Below, piece after piece: positions 19,508 through 32,837 of a stretch of 64,000 bases of DNA; position 1 is the first letter of the stretch; each line of letters begins with the position of its first letter. This DNA is from Bufo bufo. Lineage: Eukaryota; Chordata; Amphibia; Anura; Bufonidae. The position numbers and the translations under genes were made by a program. Location of the stretch: the NCBI RefSeq assembly GCF_905171765.1, contig NC_053391.1, forward strand, positions 655,869,750 to 655,933,749. Direction: 5' to 3'. The notes beneath the pieces were generated by a model. The model was not told the DNA's origin. It did no database searches and saw only the letters and a list, made by a program, of their open reading frames with translations.

Positions 19508-22500
19508 TATATCTCTCACTCATCCTCTTCAGATTACCCTGAATCTTTTGCCAAATAAATGACAAAGACGAGGAAAATCTCTCCTCATCAGGTAAACCAG
19601 AAGACCCCTCTCCAGAGAATGTCCCAAACTGTGGATGAAACCCATATGCACCAAAAAATGGTGACTTATCAGAGGACTCCTGGCGACAGTTATTTAAAGC
19701 AAACTCAGCAAGGGACAAAAAAGAACACCAATCCTCCTGATTCTCCGCCACAAAACAGCGCAGATATGTCTCCAGATTCTGATTGACGCGTTCGGTCTGA
19801 CTATTAGACTGCGGGTGAAAAGCAGAAGAGAACGACAACCGAACCACCAAGCGAGAACAGAAGGCCTTCCAGAATCTGGAAACAAATTGCGTGCCCCTAT
19901 CAGAAAAGATGTCTGAAGGAATGCCATGCAATTTAACAATGTGATCAACAAACGCTTGCGCCAGCGTCTTAGCATTGGGTAACCCAGGAAAGGGAATGAA
20001 ATGCGCCATTTTGCTAAAACGGTCCACTGCTACCAGAATCACAGTTTTCCCCGAGGAACGAGGCAGGTCCGTAATGAAGTCCATGGACAGATGCGTCCAA
20101 GGACAGGAAGGAATGGGTAACGGGAGGAGAGAACCCGATGGCCGTGAATGAGGGACCTTGGCACGAGCGCAGGTATTGCAGGCTGCCACAAAACCCTCAA
20201 CCGTCTCGAAGAGCCGGCCACCAGAATCTCCGAGCAATGAGATCCACTGTGGCTCTACTCCCCGGGTGCCCAGCAAGGACAGTATCGTGGTGCTCGTTAA
20301 AAACCTTGTGTCGTAAAGCGAGAGGCACAAACAACCTCCCAGGGGGAAAAAGATCAGGAGCCTCTGCCTGGGCTGCCTGAACCTCTGCCTCCAAATCAGG
20401 ATAAAGAGCAGAGACGACCACCCCTTCAGCCAAAATGGGACCCGGGTCTTCAAAGTTTCCCCCTCCCGGAAAACAACGTGACAGGGCATCTGTCTTCACA
20501 TTTTTAACCCCAGGGCGGAACGTAACAACAAAATTAAACCTAGAAAAGAACAAAGACCATCTGGCCTGTCTCGGATTCAGACGCTTGGCCGATTCCAAGT
20601 AGGCCAGATTCTTATGGTCTGTAAACATGGTAATAGGGTGTCTGGCTCCCTCTAACCAATGGCGCCATTCCTCAAAAGCTAATTTGATGGCCAACAACTC
20701 CCTATCTCCCACATCATAATTTCTCTCTGCAGAGGAGAGTTTCCTTGAGAAAAAGGCACACGGTCGCCATTTGGCAGGAGAGGGACCCTGAGATAAGACC
20801 GCACCCACACCCACCTCAGAAGCGTCCACCTCAACAATAAACGGTAGAGAGACATCAGGTTGTACCAAAATGGGAGCGGAAGCAAAACTCTCTTTGATAG
20901 TAGAAAAGGCTTTAAGCGCATCTACCGACCATGAAGAAAAATCTATCCCCTTTTTAGTCATATCAGTGAGTGGCTTAACAACAGAGGAATAATTCAAAAT
21001 GAACTTTCTGTAATACTTGGCAAAACCCAAAAACCGCATCAGCGCCTTCTGATTCTCAGGAAGCTCCCAATCAAGCACAGCGCTGACCTTCTCAGGGTCC
21101 ATGCGAAAACCAGAAGCGGAGAGAAGAAAACCAAGAAATTGAATCTCCGGAACCGCAAACACACATTTTTCCAGTTTAGCGTACAATTTATTATCCCGCA
21201 GAATCAGCAAGACCTGACGTAGGTGGTCTCGATGAGTCTTGAAATCAGGAGAAAAAATCTAAATGTCATCTAGATACACCAGTACAAATTTCCCCATTAA
21301 ATGATAAAAAATGCTGTTCACAAAATGTTGGAAGACGGCCGGAGCATTCATCAAACCAAAGGGCATAACCAAATTCTCGAAATGACCCTCAGGGGTATTG
21401 AAGGCCGTCTTCCATTTGTCCCCTTCCCTGACCCTGACCAGGTTGTATGCCCCTCTTAAATCCAACTTAGAAAAACCTTAGCCCCAACAATCTGGTTAAA
21501 CAGGTCCGGGATCAGAGGAAGCGGATATGGGTCACGAATCGTGATACGGTTCAGCTCCCTGAAATCCAAACAAGGTCTTAAAGAACCATCTTTTTTCTTA
21601 ACAAAAAAAAAAACAGCGGCAACAGGTGACTTCGAGGGTCGGATGTGTCCCTTTCTCAGGCTCTCAGAGATATAAGTACGCATAGCGACTCTTTAAGGTT
21701 GGGAGAGATTGTATAAACATGATTTTGGCAGTTTGGCGCCTGGGATGAGATTAATAGGGCAGTCGTACTCCCGGTGCGGGGGCAACTCCTGGACACCACT
21801 CTCGGAAAACACATCCAAAAATTCAGAGAGAAAAGATGGCACAGTCTTGGTAGAAACCTCTGAAAGAGACGCCGTGAGGCAATTCTCTCTGCAAAACTTA
21901 CTCCAACCATTTATTTGCCTTGCTTGCCAATGGTGGGGTTATGTTTAGTGAGCCAGGGTAGCGCCAACACTAGAGGAGTAGGTAATCCTCTTAAGACGAA
22001 ACATGACATATCCTCAACATGAGCGTCACCCACAGTGAAACGGATATTGTGAACTATGCCCTTCAACGATCTTTGAGAAAGTAGAGCGGAATCGATAGCA
22101 AAAACTGGTATATCCTTTTCCAAAGTGCATACCTGGAAACCATGCGTTGTTTCAAATTGATTATCAATGAGATTGACAGCTGCTCCACTATCTACAAAAA
22201 TCTCACAAACAATGTTCTTGCTGTCTAGCGCCACCCTGGCAGGTAGGAGAAAACGGGAACTACAAGTAAACGGCAAACCTTCAATTTCCGCATCAACCTT
22301 GCCATTAGTAGCAAATGGAAAGTTTTTAGAGGGTTTTTTCTTTTTTGTTTTTCTTTTATTACCCTCAGAAAACTCCATGAATCTCCTAGAGGGGCAAACA
22401 TTAGCAAATGATTTATACCCCCACAACAGAAACAAACCCTCCTCTGAGAGCTGTATCCTCTACTATCAGAGGCAAGCAAACCCAGCTGCATGGCCTCCTC

Positions 22501-23223
22501 CTCAGAGGGGATTGAGAGAGACTGAGACCCCTGTGCACTGAATGAGACAGCCCCACTGTCCTTGGACTGAATATGACAGGAAGGAGTAGTCTCCTCTCTC
22601 TCTCTCTAAGACGCCTGTCAATACGAACAGCTAGAGACATGGCAGATTATAACGAGGCTGGTCTCTCATGAAAAGCAAATGCATCTTTCAATCTTTCCGA
22701 AAGACCATGGCAAAATTCGACTTCGGAGTGCAGCATCATTCCAACCAGTATCAGCTGCCCATCTCCGAAATTCTGAACAATAAATCTCTGCGGACTGTTT
22801 ACTCTGCCATAAAAGACGCAGTTTAGATTCAGCCAGAGCAATACGATCCGGGTCATCATATATCTGCCCCAGGGCTACAAAAAAATCATCCACCGATCGG
22901 GGGGGCCGTGCCCCCATCGGCAGCAAAAAGGCCCAAGACTGAGCGTTATCCCTGAGCAGCGAGATGATGATCCCCACCCTCTGCTTCTCATCACCAGAGG
23001 AATGGGTAAGTAGGCGAAAATGGAGTTTGCAAGCCTCTCTAAAGCGAACAAAATTCTCACTACCCCCGGAGAACGTATCCGGAAGCGAGATCTTCGGCTC
23101 GGAACAAACTCCATGAACGCCAGCAGAACCGGTCACCTGAAACTCAGACACAGCTTTTCGATGATCTGCTACCTCCAGTGAAAGACCTTGCATGTGGTCA
23201 ATCAAGGCTGAAACCGGATCCAT
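19508..23223 (-). pseudogene. Gypsy B gag-pol, degenerate
   Basis: A minus-strand copy of the pol seen in A, with very similar protein in integrase and RNase H. Gag starts MDPVSALIDHM at 23223 and shifts frame near 22670. Protease (FVDSGAAVNL) lies near 22180. Reverse transcriptase is split at 21465-21480, and YLDDI is followed by a stop near 21260. RNase H and the integrase zinc domain are in 20197-21210, the integrase core in 19508-20489. At least five shifts or stops are present. The C-terminus resumes at 16152 beyond the nested LTR element. Confidence 0.9.
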
Positions 23224-23239
23224 GCTTAAGACGGTTATG

Positions 23240-23249
23240 GCGGTTTATA
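23240..23249 (-). promoter_or_regulatory. Self-primer binding site, gypsy B
   Basis: Minus strand TATAAACCGC next to the LTR. It pairs exactly with GCGGTTTATA in B's LTRs (plus-strand complement at 24308-24317 and 15505-15514). In copy A the same pair is TATAAGCCGC/GCGGCTTATA, so the pairing has covaried. Confidence 0.65.
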
Positions 23250-23586
23250 ATGTCACGGATGGTGTTGCAGAAAGCTGGAACTTATAAATAAACATCCGAC
23301 TGGCTTGATCACAAACTAAGAAGCATATGGGTGAGCCCTATAAAACCCCTAGAGCTCTCCCTGACTGCTATGCCCATGCAAAGGTCTTTATGGTAGACGA
23401 TTGCATGCCCACGTACCTTATCCTGTGTGACACCTGTCACAATAATAAGGGGACACGACCACCGGCTCCCTGCACTTAATACGGACGGAGTCAGGGTCAC
23501 CTAGAATCAAGCCAGCAAGGAAACACAAATAAAGGAAAAGGACTTATCTGAGGAATCAACAGTAGCAGCCTCCAGCAGTGAACAAC

Positions 23587-24287
23587 TGTCACGGAACCAT
23601 GAACCAGACGTACAACAAGAGATAAGTGAAAATAGAAGGCTTTATTGAAAATAAAGCTGTAAAGCAAAAGTCCAAACGGATGGTGAAACCGAGCAGAGTC
23701 TTTGCGAAGCCAGAGGTCAGGAACCAGAAGGGTAGTCAGACGAAGCCAGGATCAGGAACCAGCAGGGTAGTCAGACGAAGCCAGGATCAGGAACCAGCAG
23801 GGTAGTCAGACGAAGCCAGGATCAGGAACCAGCAGGGTAGTCAGACGAAGCCAGGATCAGGAACCAGAAGCAGCAGCAGTCTTAGAAGCATGTGAACACA
23901 AGAGGACCAAGCAAGGAACTGAAGCCACAGACCTCCTATATATATGAGCTAGGCATCCAGCTCCTCCCAGGGGAAGGAGGAGCCGCAGGGTGGAAGGCTA
24001 CAAGAAACCCAGGACCCAAGATGGCCGCCAGCACATGTCAAACGAAGGAGAGCAGCAAGCAGGTAAGACCATGACAGTACCTCCCCCTCAAGGGCCCCTC
24101 CTCCGCAGAGCACAAAACGGTTTCTGAGGGAAGCGTGACAGACCTCCTATATATATGAGCTAGGCATCCAGCTCCTCCCAGGGGAAGGAGGAGCCGCAGG
24201 GTGGAAGGCTACAAGAAACCCAGGACCCAAGATGGCCGCCAGCACATGTCAAACGAAGGAGAGCAGCAAGCAGGTAAGACCATGACA
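23587..24287 (-). mobile_element. Collapsed LTR element nested in B's LTR
   Basis: Target duplication ACAAC at 23582-23586 and 24288-24292. One LTR runs TGTCACGGAACC to ACCATGACA (23587-24076). A short internal piece with AGTACCTCCCCCTCAAGGG follows, then a second partial LTR (about 24142-24287) repeating the last 146 bp of the first. Most of the interior has been deleted. It is more than a solo LTR and has no coding capacity. Orientation is inferred from the pyrimidine tract next to the LTR. Confidence 0.8.
23735..23875. repeat. 35-bp tandem repeat inside the nested LTR
   Basis: Four copies starting at 23735, 23770, 23805 and 23840, core GTCAGACGAAGCCAGGATC. The units are almost identical. 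Confidence 0.9.
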
Positions 24288-24565
24288 ACAACTCATCCAG
24301 GAAGAAGTATAAACCGCAAAGTGAGGCAGTATGGGAGGGAATATAAAGGGAGACAATTAGTGTAAATAGGTGACAGCTGGGAGAAGGAAAGGAGATGACA
24401 AAGTGAAACCAAAACAAAGAACCTCATGCAAGAGGTAGAGAAGAACGTCTAACAGACCTTCTCACAGAACTGCCGGTGACACTCTGACATGGCCCCTACA
24501 GGAAGTTTGGGTGTGAATCCTGGATCAGCCCTCAGCTCAGTATAGAGAGATCTTGTATGAAGTTA

Positions 24566-24863
24566 GGGTACTTTCACACTAGCGTTTTTCTTTTCCGGCA
24601 CTGAGTTCCGTCCTAGGGGCTCAATACCGGAAAAGAACTGATCAGTTTTATCCTAATGCATTCTGAATGGAGAGCAATCCATTCAGGTTGCATCAGGATG
24701 TCTTCAATTCTGTCTTTTTGACTTTTCAGGACGGAGATAATATCACAGCATCCGGATCCGTCTACAAATGTTGTCTGTTTGCATGCAGATTGCCTGATCC
24801 GGCAGGCAGTTCCAGCGACAGAACTGCTTGCCAGATCACTCTGCCGCAAGTGTGAAAGTACCC
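24566..24863. mobile_element. MITE, GGGTAC-type, TTA duplication
   Basis: TTA at 24563-24565 and 24864-24866. Inverted ends GGGTACTTTCACACTAGCG and GCAAGTGTGAAAGTACCC. A 3-bp TTA duplication with GGG ends fits the PIF/Harbinger group; this is inference from the ends. The interior has TCAATACCGGAAAAGAAC and CAGGACGGAGATAAT, shared with 55144-56456. Confidence 0.75.
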
Positions 24864-26940
24864 TTAGAGTACATGGAGTTGCTTCCTCTCCTTTCTATTC
24901 CTCACAGAATTGAACAACAGTTACAGAGACTCACAGATCTCTACATGATCTTTAGAAGTAGAGAAAGAGACAAGTTTGGAAATATGCATGGCCGAGCATT
25001 GAAGTCCACAAGGTATCCTGCTACATAATCTATTTAGACTTAACTGTAGTGCAGGGAGTACTGTTAAGTCACCTAGACATGATTTGACTAGTTGTATCTT
25101 AAAAAACCTGTACGCCTCAGTTGCGAATTAAAGGCACAGTTGCAAAAGTGATATTGCCAGCTGTAGATTCTGTAAGAGGAGACTTGAGAAAGATAGAGAG
25201 CAAAGAGTATGATCATTTTATCCTTGCTCAAATCCATACAAAACCATCTGGGGAGATTTGCACTGTATATTTTTGTAATTGTTTTTTTTTTTACTATCAT
25301 TGGATGTACTATAATAAAGAGTGACACCTGGTCTGGTTACTGACTCCTGCATCATACACTGGCTATTGAACTCTACACAACTTGCCTTGCACCCATACAC
25401 ACACTCAACATCCCGGGCACCCTGACTACCATTAGGCAGGAGCCCCAAAACCAGGGTGATCCCCGAAGGAAGAAAGGGTGTGCCCTCTTTTCACTGCATG
25501 ACCCTAGCAAGCAACAGCATTAGAGCCACTACCACCCTCTGGGCCCAAGAGCTTCAAGTTGCGTATCTAGATGTTAACCTAACGGTGTGTAATGATGGGA
25601 CATCAAGAGGCATACATTCAAACAGCACGAATAACTTAAAAAAGTGTTGCGTGTCAACTCTATCTTGCTACGATTACTATGTACTCACCATCAAACCACA
25701 TGGTTTCAGGAAATACCCCCTAAATGACCAAAGCCAAGCCACCTAAAAATTGGACCCAGTTCAAGTAACAAGTTCAAACTTTGCCTATTACTGTCCAGTT
25801 TATAAAGACCTCTGACCTAGTTGACAAAAATTCAACTATAGTCAAAATCCAACTACCGATATGTACTGCCAGATCAGACTGATTTTACCTCGGCCTCAAT
25901 ATTTTGAGAAAATATTGGCAGCACCGAACACGTGAACTATGCTTGTCCTCTCTTGGAATCCCACCCAATTCGGTTCAGAACAATTGAGTAAGTTGGAAGA
26001 AATTCAGAGCAGTGAAGCTCTTTTATTAAATCCCAAAACCAATAAATAATATACGTAAGAAAGGATCTCATGCCGTTAGTCATTCTCACACTTCCTTATC
26101 ACGCAGAGATCCGGACATGTCTCCCTCAACTTATTGAACTTTTCCAATACAGTTCCAAAATACTGTCTATAGTGAGTGGATTAATTGGTTTTACAGGTTG
26201 ACTACAAGTTCATCAATGTAGTGTTAAAGAGAATTTATCCTGAGAAAATGATATTTTATTTAAATCCATATTTGTGTTTTTAGATGACTCTGCTACAGCT
26301 CTGTTTACAGCTTTACTGTATAGACTGGAACAGATTGACATTAGACATCTAGGGTTTCTTCAAGGATGGCAGCTCTATGATACTGTATGTGGCGAAGATA
26401 AGGGAACATGGCAAAAATATGGTATATTAGACCCTGGAAACAAGGCGAGTAATGACCCAGGCAAGTGTGCAGCCTGTAACAGGATAGAAGACTTCAAGCT
26501 AAGGCACTTGACACCTAAGGGCTGAACAGCCCCTTGGATCAGGCAGATCTCTCTTGGAACTCATTGACTGTAAATGCAGACTCTAAATATTTAACGAACT
26601 GTGCCTCTAAGTGAGTAACCGTAAGGAGTGATGTGCCTCTCTGCCGCAATGTATGTACACTATTAAGTAAATTGCAACGACTGAGCTGCACATCTGTGTT
26701 TCTATGCAATGTTTCATATCATGATTACATGTCTGGAGATCAGCTGTAAATATTGTACAGTGAAGTTTTTGTTTGCTGCAAAAATTCAAATGCCTCCACC
26801 TGCTGCACTTCCATCCTATCTGCAGTTTGCCGCAGGAGAGGAGAGCAAAGGAGGAGTGATAGTAGCATGAATGGTGGCCGTAGTACTCAATCACTCTGAT
26901 GCTCCCTCGTGCCATGCAGTGATGGGAAGGGTGCACCACT
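24864..26940. other. No gene recognised
   Basis: AT-rich, apparently low-copy sequence. The open frames (for example 25121-25324, 25456-25746, 26274-26525) have no domain, no consistent splice context and ordinary length for chance. I see no RNA gene or element border. Confidence 0.45.
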
Positions 26941-29900
26941 CTTCCCTTTAAGGCACACTCTGGTTCTGGGGTTTCTCCTGCCTGATGACGGTTGAGGTTC
27001 CCTTAATGTTGATGGTTTTGAGGTGCAAGGCAGGATCCTTGATGTAGTACCAGATGTTGGTGTTGTGTAGCAGTGCAGGGAATAAAGAAGCCAGGTTAAC
27101 AGCAGAACAGTTCTTTACAGAAAAATTCAAATGCAAACATATCAGGACAGTTCTTAGCATGCACAGACTACCATTTGATATACACAATGCACTTTCCACA
27201 GATGTTACAGGTGACATGGCGAAACAGGTAGTTAATAGGTCAAAGTGTCTGTTTAGAACAGCCTTCTTTTTGTTGCACTTCTCAAGCTTACTTGATTGCA
27301 TTATACTCATTTTTGGCTAAAAATAATTTTTTCAAAATATTGAGCTGCTCTGTCATAATGGGTTAACTGTTTTTCTAGCTAGTACTTTCACTTTGACTTT
27401 GTGCCGATCATCCAATAAACCTTATTTCTAAACTATTAAGAGGTCATAAACACATATTTAAGCCACATTCTTATCAATAAGATAAGAACAGAGATATAAT
27501 GAGTGTTTATAATGTCAGAGAGCAGAGATAAGGAGTCTGTCTGCTCCCCAGATGACGTAAAAGACAGAAAATCCAGAGGGTGCTACAAGAGCATGTCAGC
27601 TCCGTACAGAAAAAAGGATGCCACATTTTAAATAAAGACCAAATAAAAAAATATTTTTAGGTCAAAATGAGTACAATGAAATAATAAAAACATGTCCCCA
27701 AAGGTGTACTTTAAGCATTGAGGCATGGGGTATAATACTTATTGTAAAGAATTGCAATCAACAGAGTGCACCCTCAACATTAGCCTATGCTTGGCACCTT
27801 TTTAGAACAGGTTGCAAGTCCACAATTTCCACTGCGGGATGTGGAAATCTTTTTTACAGGTGATCAAGCTGCTAAATATGTTCAGGGCCAGAAGCCTTTA
27901 CACAGTTGGACAATATTGTTGCATAGTCGATAGGTCCTTTTAGAAAACGTATCCCTATAGGACTTCTAATCTGCACCTATCTTTCTTTTCTGGCCTTGCC
28001 CTGGTTGATACTCTTTCCAGGACAGGCTAAACTTTGATGTCCCAGACTAAGCTACCACTGGCTTAACTGGCTAACTCTTCCCTATGAAGAGATGGGCAAC
28101 AGCCCCACCTATTTTCTGGTGGGTTTAAATGTGGACTATCAATACCATGTGCATACTAAATCCAGTAAATCCTTTTAATCCTGTTTTTGCACTTTACAGG
28201 GTACCTCTGCTCTGCAGAGGGACACTGCACTATTCAATGAACCCACTTGCCTTGAAGCAATTTATATGTACCCCCTTGTCTCCAAGCCATATAGTTGTTT
28301 GCCCTCCAGGAATGGGCAGGTGTCCTCTTCTGTTGCTCAACCGTAATGTAGGAGTAGGAAACTATGTGATTGAAAGGGGTTGCAAGATGCAAATCTGAGG
28401 GCTTTCTAGTCTTTTCTCCGCCTGACCCTTTAGTCTTTTTTTTTAACCTACAAAAGAGTTGGACTTGTTCTCTTATGTCATAATAGTCTGCAAAAACAGA
28501 GTATAAAGCTACTCAAAGTGATCAATATCAAAGGATTTCAAAGTAGTTAAACATATGAAGCTGAAATTCAGGCTATGTTTAGCTGTACTAGACCAGCAGT
28601 GAGAACGTGGGGAGGGCGAGGGATTAAACCGTCTGTACACTTTCCTCAGTCAGTCAAGGTCAAGGCATTGTGCCCATTAGGTTTATGAATTCCAGGCAAA
28701 GATAACCCAGTACTCGACTCTTAGAAGACTGTGTTTCATTTATATATAAAGCTCTGTATTTTGTCTCTGAATAGCCATGCACTCTTATTTCCCTTCCAAA
28801 CTGCAAAAGGTTTTTCCACCCCTCCCCCCTCCTATAGGAAAAAAAATGGCAGACAGCTTTTCTTCTCTTCCAAAGGGGGGGGGGAATATCTGGAAACTTT
28901 GTCTGGATACATGATCTCATCATACCGCACGCGTGTCTGCAAGTTTAGAATGGAAATTGAAGGGACACCTCAAGGCATATTTTTGTGTGGTGTAGTAAGA
29001 AAGTTGCACAAGTTACAACTAGTTTCCCCCTCGAAATGTGCGAGACTGCAGTGTTTTATGTAAATAGTCAGTTGTCCGGGAAGTCGTTGCCGGCTCCAAA
29101 CGCTCTTCCATGTTGATTTACAAGGATCTGTTGTAATGACGTCTTATTAGAAGATGTCTGTGTTGATTAAAGGGTAGCATTCCTTGCAGACACTACGTAA
29201 ACAACGAAACGGCTCATTTAAAAAGACAGATTTTTTTTGTATTACGGGGACTTAAAACATTTAAGGTCTATTCATTACCGGCAATTGTCTTGATGGTGGA
29301 ATCATAAATCATGACAATACTTCTGCCACAGTTCAAATTCATTTTTTGGGGTCAACTAGGGTTGACACAGGCGAAACTGAGATTCTGAGAGTCTAAAGAA
29401 CCCCTTGGTCCCTACCAGTGATGGCCACCAATAGGTGATAACCTATGGATGGTCTACAGATTTTTGTGGACCACTTGACATCTGATGGTTCACCTGTGAC
29501 TCTGGAAGGACATTCCTGAACATCCTTGCTGAGCCTGCAGTTGCAAGGAGATTGTTCAACTGCAAGAAAGAGGGCCGGGTTGTCAGTGTCAGCCGGACTC
29601 TCCCTAGAGTTTATTACTGTCCCTTGCTTCCTGATTGATGTAAACTCAGTGCTCAATTATTTCAAATGACAGCCATGAAAATGGGTGCCAGGTGACTGCA
29701 GGAGTTGCTGTGTCTTAGCAGACTCAGACTCCTATGCTATAGGGATGCAGAGGGTGTTCTAACCCCAGTTACAAAAGAAATCAGCAATAAGAAAAAATTG
29801 TGGAATATTAAGGGAGCTGTGGCGCTGGAACGGAGGGTATTTTAAAAGGCCTCATGCCTCCTTTCATGCTGGAGTTTTGTCAAACAACCCCATTAAGCAT

Positions 29901-30229
29901 GGACCAAAGACACCTTGAAAGACAGGACACTAACATTTACCGTGATGGGCTGTATGTGCCATACGCTGGTTCATAGATCCGTAGTATTAGTGATTAAATT
30001 AGTGAGTAAATGATCCTTTTTTATTTATGTTATTTGGAACCATTGACATGTTCCTCATTTTCCAGCAGTAGTCTCCTCAGTCGCCAAAAAAAAAATCTGT
30101 GTTAAACAGTAAATGCTAGACAGGAAGGAGGGGAGGAGGGATGCCACTGCACTTTTTTCACTCCGTGTGGGATTGCATGCTGTGAGAGTGGAGAAGGAAC
30201 AGCACAGTGAAAGAAAATTGTATCTTACC
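26941..30229. other. No gene recognised
   Basis: A MITE-like right end CCCTTTAAGG lies at about 26944. Otherwise this is mixed unique sequence with short A/T and G runs (a 10-G run near 28877). The longest frames (about 110-120 codons at 26948-27310 and 28731-29063) look like chance. No promoter or exon can be supported. Confidence 0.45.
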
Positions 30230-30520
30230 TATCGATCTTATCTTCAGAATTGGGCCCCCAAAGTGAAGTGGGTGCAGCCATGCCTGTGTGGCCACCCTTC
30301 ATTCACTGCTATGGGAGTTCTGAAACTAGCTTAGTAATTTCCAGCAGCCACATAGCGGTGAATGGAGAGGACACCACACATGTGCAGTGTGTGCTTTTTC
30401 ATTTTGATGGGCCTGTTCTGGAGATAGGAGCGAGTCTCAGAGGTGGGACCTGCACCTTTCTAACATTTTTAGGATATACTAGCAATATGCCATAAATGTT
30501 GAAATAGGACAACCCTTTAA
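30230..30520. mobile_element. MITE, TTAAAGG-type, right part
   Basis: Ends GACAACCCTTTAA at 30520 with a body like 47078-47517 (CAGAGGTGGGACCTGCACC). The left terminus was not found. No coding sequence. Confidence 0.45.
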
Positions 30521-32837
30521 GGCGTACCTGAGTTTAAAAAAAAAAAAAGTTATCTTAATGGCTATGCTTCATAGTACAAACATAACTGTGAAGAACGAGG
30601 TCTTTTTTAGGCTTCCCTAATGTATTTTTCAGCCTAATTATTCCCCTCTTGAGCTGCATGGCTAGATGCATTTCTCTCAGAAGCAGGAGGCATCTCCTTT
30701 TTGAGGAATCTGCCAGCACTGTACTGCTGTGATGTCCTTTCCCTCACTTCCATGTTTGTTTTCAGCTTCAGAGCTCACAGAACAGCTAAGGAGTGGGAGA
30801 TCACACTTACAGAAAGACAGGACACACTTAAAACCTTCAGAAGCAGTGTAGAAGCAGTTCTTTTATCAGGATCACAATCTCAGCTAGGTCTGACACGTCC
30901 CCACTTCCTCTCTGCTGTCTCTGTTACCAAGGACATATCTTGCCTAACAGGCAGTGGACTGCAAATTAGGTGGAAGTGACACCCCTAGTGGCCAAGACCT
31001 TACAGCTTTTTTCAGTTGGATGCAGGAAGATTTTTTAAATGAAATGATTTAGAAATTTGCTAGTTAACTCATTCTCTATTGAATGAAATGAAATTGTGTG
31101 AAAGTACCGTTACGCTTTAAGTCAGATTTTTCAAAGAACCTGTGGTAGAAATCCGAGGCTGAACCCGAAATGTCTGCTGCAGATGTGCCAGAGGATCTGA
31201 ACGCGGATTAGCCCTATTGTAAATCGCCAGTTTTTCCATGCAGCAATAATTAAGATTCTGTAGGTTTTAAAATCTGGAGCATGTTCATTATTCTACATAG
31301 ATGGTTTCCACTGCCTGTCACTCCGGACTGTAAAGTCTTACTTTGCGTAATCCTTGCAAAATCCTGATTGTGTGAACATGGCCTTACAGAGAGCAGCAGA
31401 GGGAAGTAATGTGTTGCCTGCTTTTAACATGAAACTCCGCATTGTAAATTCCAGTTTATATCCAGAAAAGTGTGATTTCAAATCTCGGCAGGAAACATTT
31501 ACAGGAGACCCATAAAAAGTATAATATAACATGGGTGCCCCCTCCCCTCTTATTTGCTCATTTCTGTGAATTTGCCTTTGTACTTTCAAGTTGAGTAGTT
31601 CATTTAAACCTGGCACCCTGCCACTTGTGCATGAGGGGGGACCAGTCAGTTCCTTTCCTTAGGAATGGAGTCATATGCCAAATCTGCTTTGAGTACTGCA
31701 TTTTTTTTAAATTACTTATATTATTTTTTTACCAAGAAGAACACCAGCAGCTTGTAAGACAAGTTCCTCGAGGGTCTCAGAACTGGAGCTATGTGAGATA
31801 AAGCAGTGGTCACGGGGAGCAGGAACATTTTTGGACTTCCTCTCAGCAATACAATTGAAGAGCAATACAGAGACCGTCTACTTTCATGTCAAAAAAATGT
31901 GTGCTAACGGTCAACAATAGATTGTTCGGGTCTCATCGTTAGATTTAGTAGACCTCTTTATACTCTGCCAATTGAATGGAAGCTACTAGGCTCCCATGCA
32001 AAACAGGCCCCCTGCCTACCCTGTGCCAGGGTCCTTGTCTACCATGTGGCATTTTCTTATAGGCAGGCACCAGGGCCAGTGTGTAACTGCTACCTATAGC
32101 GACACCCCTGATACGGTTGCATACGTTTGCATGTGTTTTCTGAGGTACAGGGGCTTCTGGTGCGACCGCATACATTATTGAAGACAACCATTCTCTAATG
32201 ACAGTGCCCCCCTCCCGAGCAAACAGCTCCTGGAACCCCATCAATCAGCCGTTTTTGCCTCCTGCAATTTGTTCGCCTGCTACAGAGGAGATGTCATATT
32301 TATTTGCCTTGTTGTTCAAATGAAGGAGTAACCATGTAATCTATGAAAGGATAGGGTTTGCCAGAGTGGAAGCCATTCTTACTTAGTGGCTCTCTTCTCT
32401 GACTTGCTCAAGTAGCCCATTTAGCCTGCAACCCATACTTTGCACTGAGAGACTATCCAGCCTTGTACCCATTGTGACTGTAACCGCCATGCAGGGCCGC
32501 ACATAGCCTTTCTGCTGCCTGAGGCAAAAACTGAAAGGGCCCCCCCCCCCCCCCCCAATACCAATTTCTTAACCTAACCACTTTGCAGCAATGAAAGCGC
32601 TCATTGCCCATGACCTTTCCGCTGCCCCCCTCTTGCCCCTACCTGGTGCTGCCTGAAACAATCGTCTCACCTGACCTCATTGGTGGTGCGCCCCTGCCGC
32701 CATGCCTAGTGTCTTGTACTAAAACCATTAAGCATTGTGCTCCTGTTGGAATAAAGATTATTTTAAGTCTACTGCTGCATGTCCTTGAGTGGAGCCAAGG
32801 AATAGGTTAAGGCTTGTATTATATTAAACAATTTTGA
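30521..32837. other. No gene; MITE-like and poly-C pieces
   Basis: 31095-31388 ends GTGTGAACATGGCCTTAC, resembling right ends of the GGCCTC MITE type. 32486 begins GCAGGGCCGCAC and is followed by a 16-18 C run near 32540, recalling the left end of the element at 2490. Neither can be bounded. No gene. Confidence 0.4.

Larger units (their letters stand above)
23251..24481 (-). repeat. 5' LTR of gypsy B, with insertion
   Basis: Plus-strand borders TGTCACGGATGG and GCCGGTGACA. About 525 bp without the 700-bp insertion at 23587-24287. It matches the truncated 3' LTR at 15289-15678. No target duplication could be matched for B, because its other end was lost in the fusion with A. Confidence 0.85.

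Noticed and set aside
10998..24482. A single target duplication flanking the whole gypsy block
   Set aside because: Left flank GTGGA and right flank CTCTG do not match, consistent with rearrangement and not one insertion event.
26274..26525. 83-aa frame preceded by a TTTTTAG splice-acceptor-like sequence
   Set aside because: No recognisable domain, no partner exon and ordinary chance length.
26948..27310. 120-aa minus-strand frame
   Set aside because: No domain. Composition resembles the surrounding non-coding DNA and no promoter or splice context is visible.
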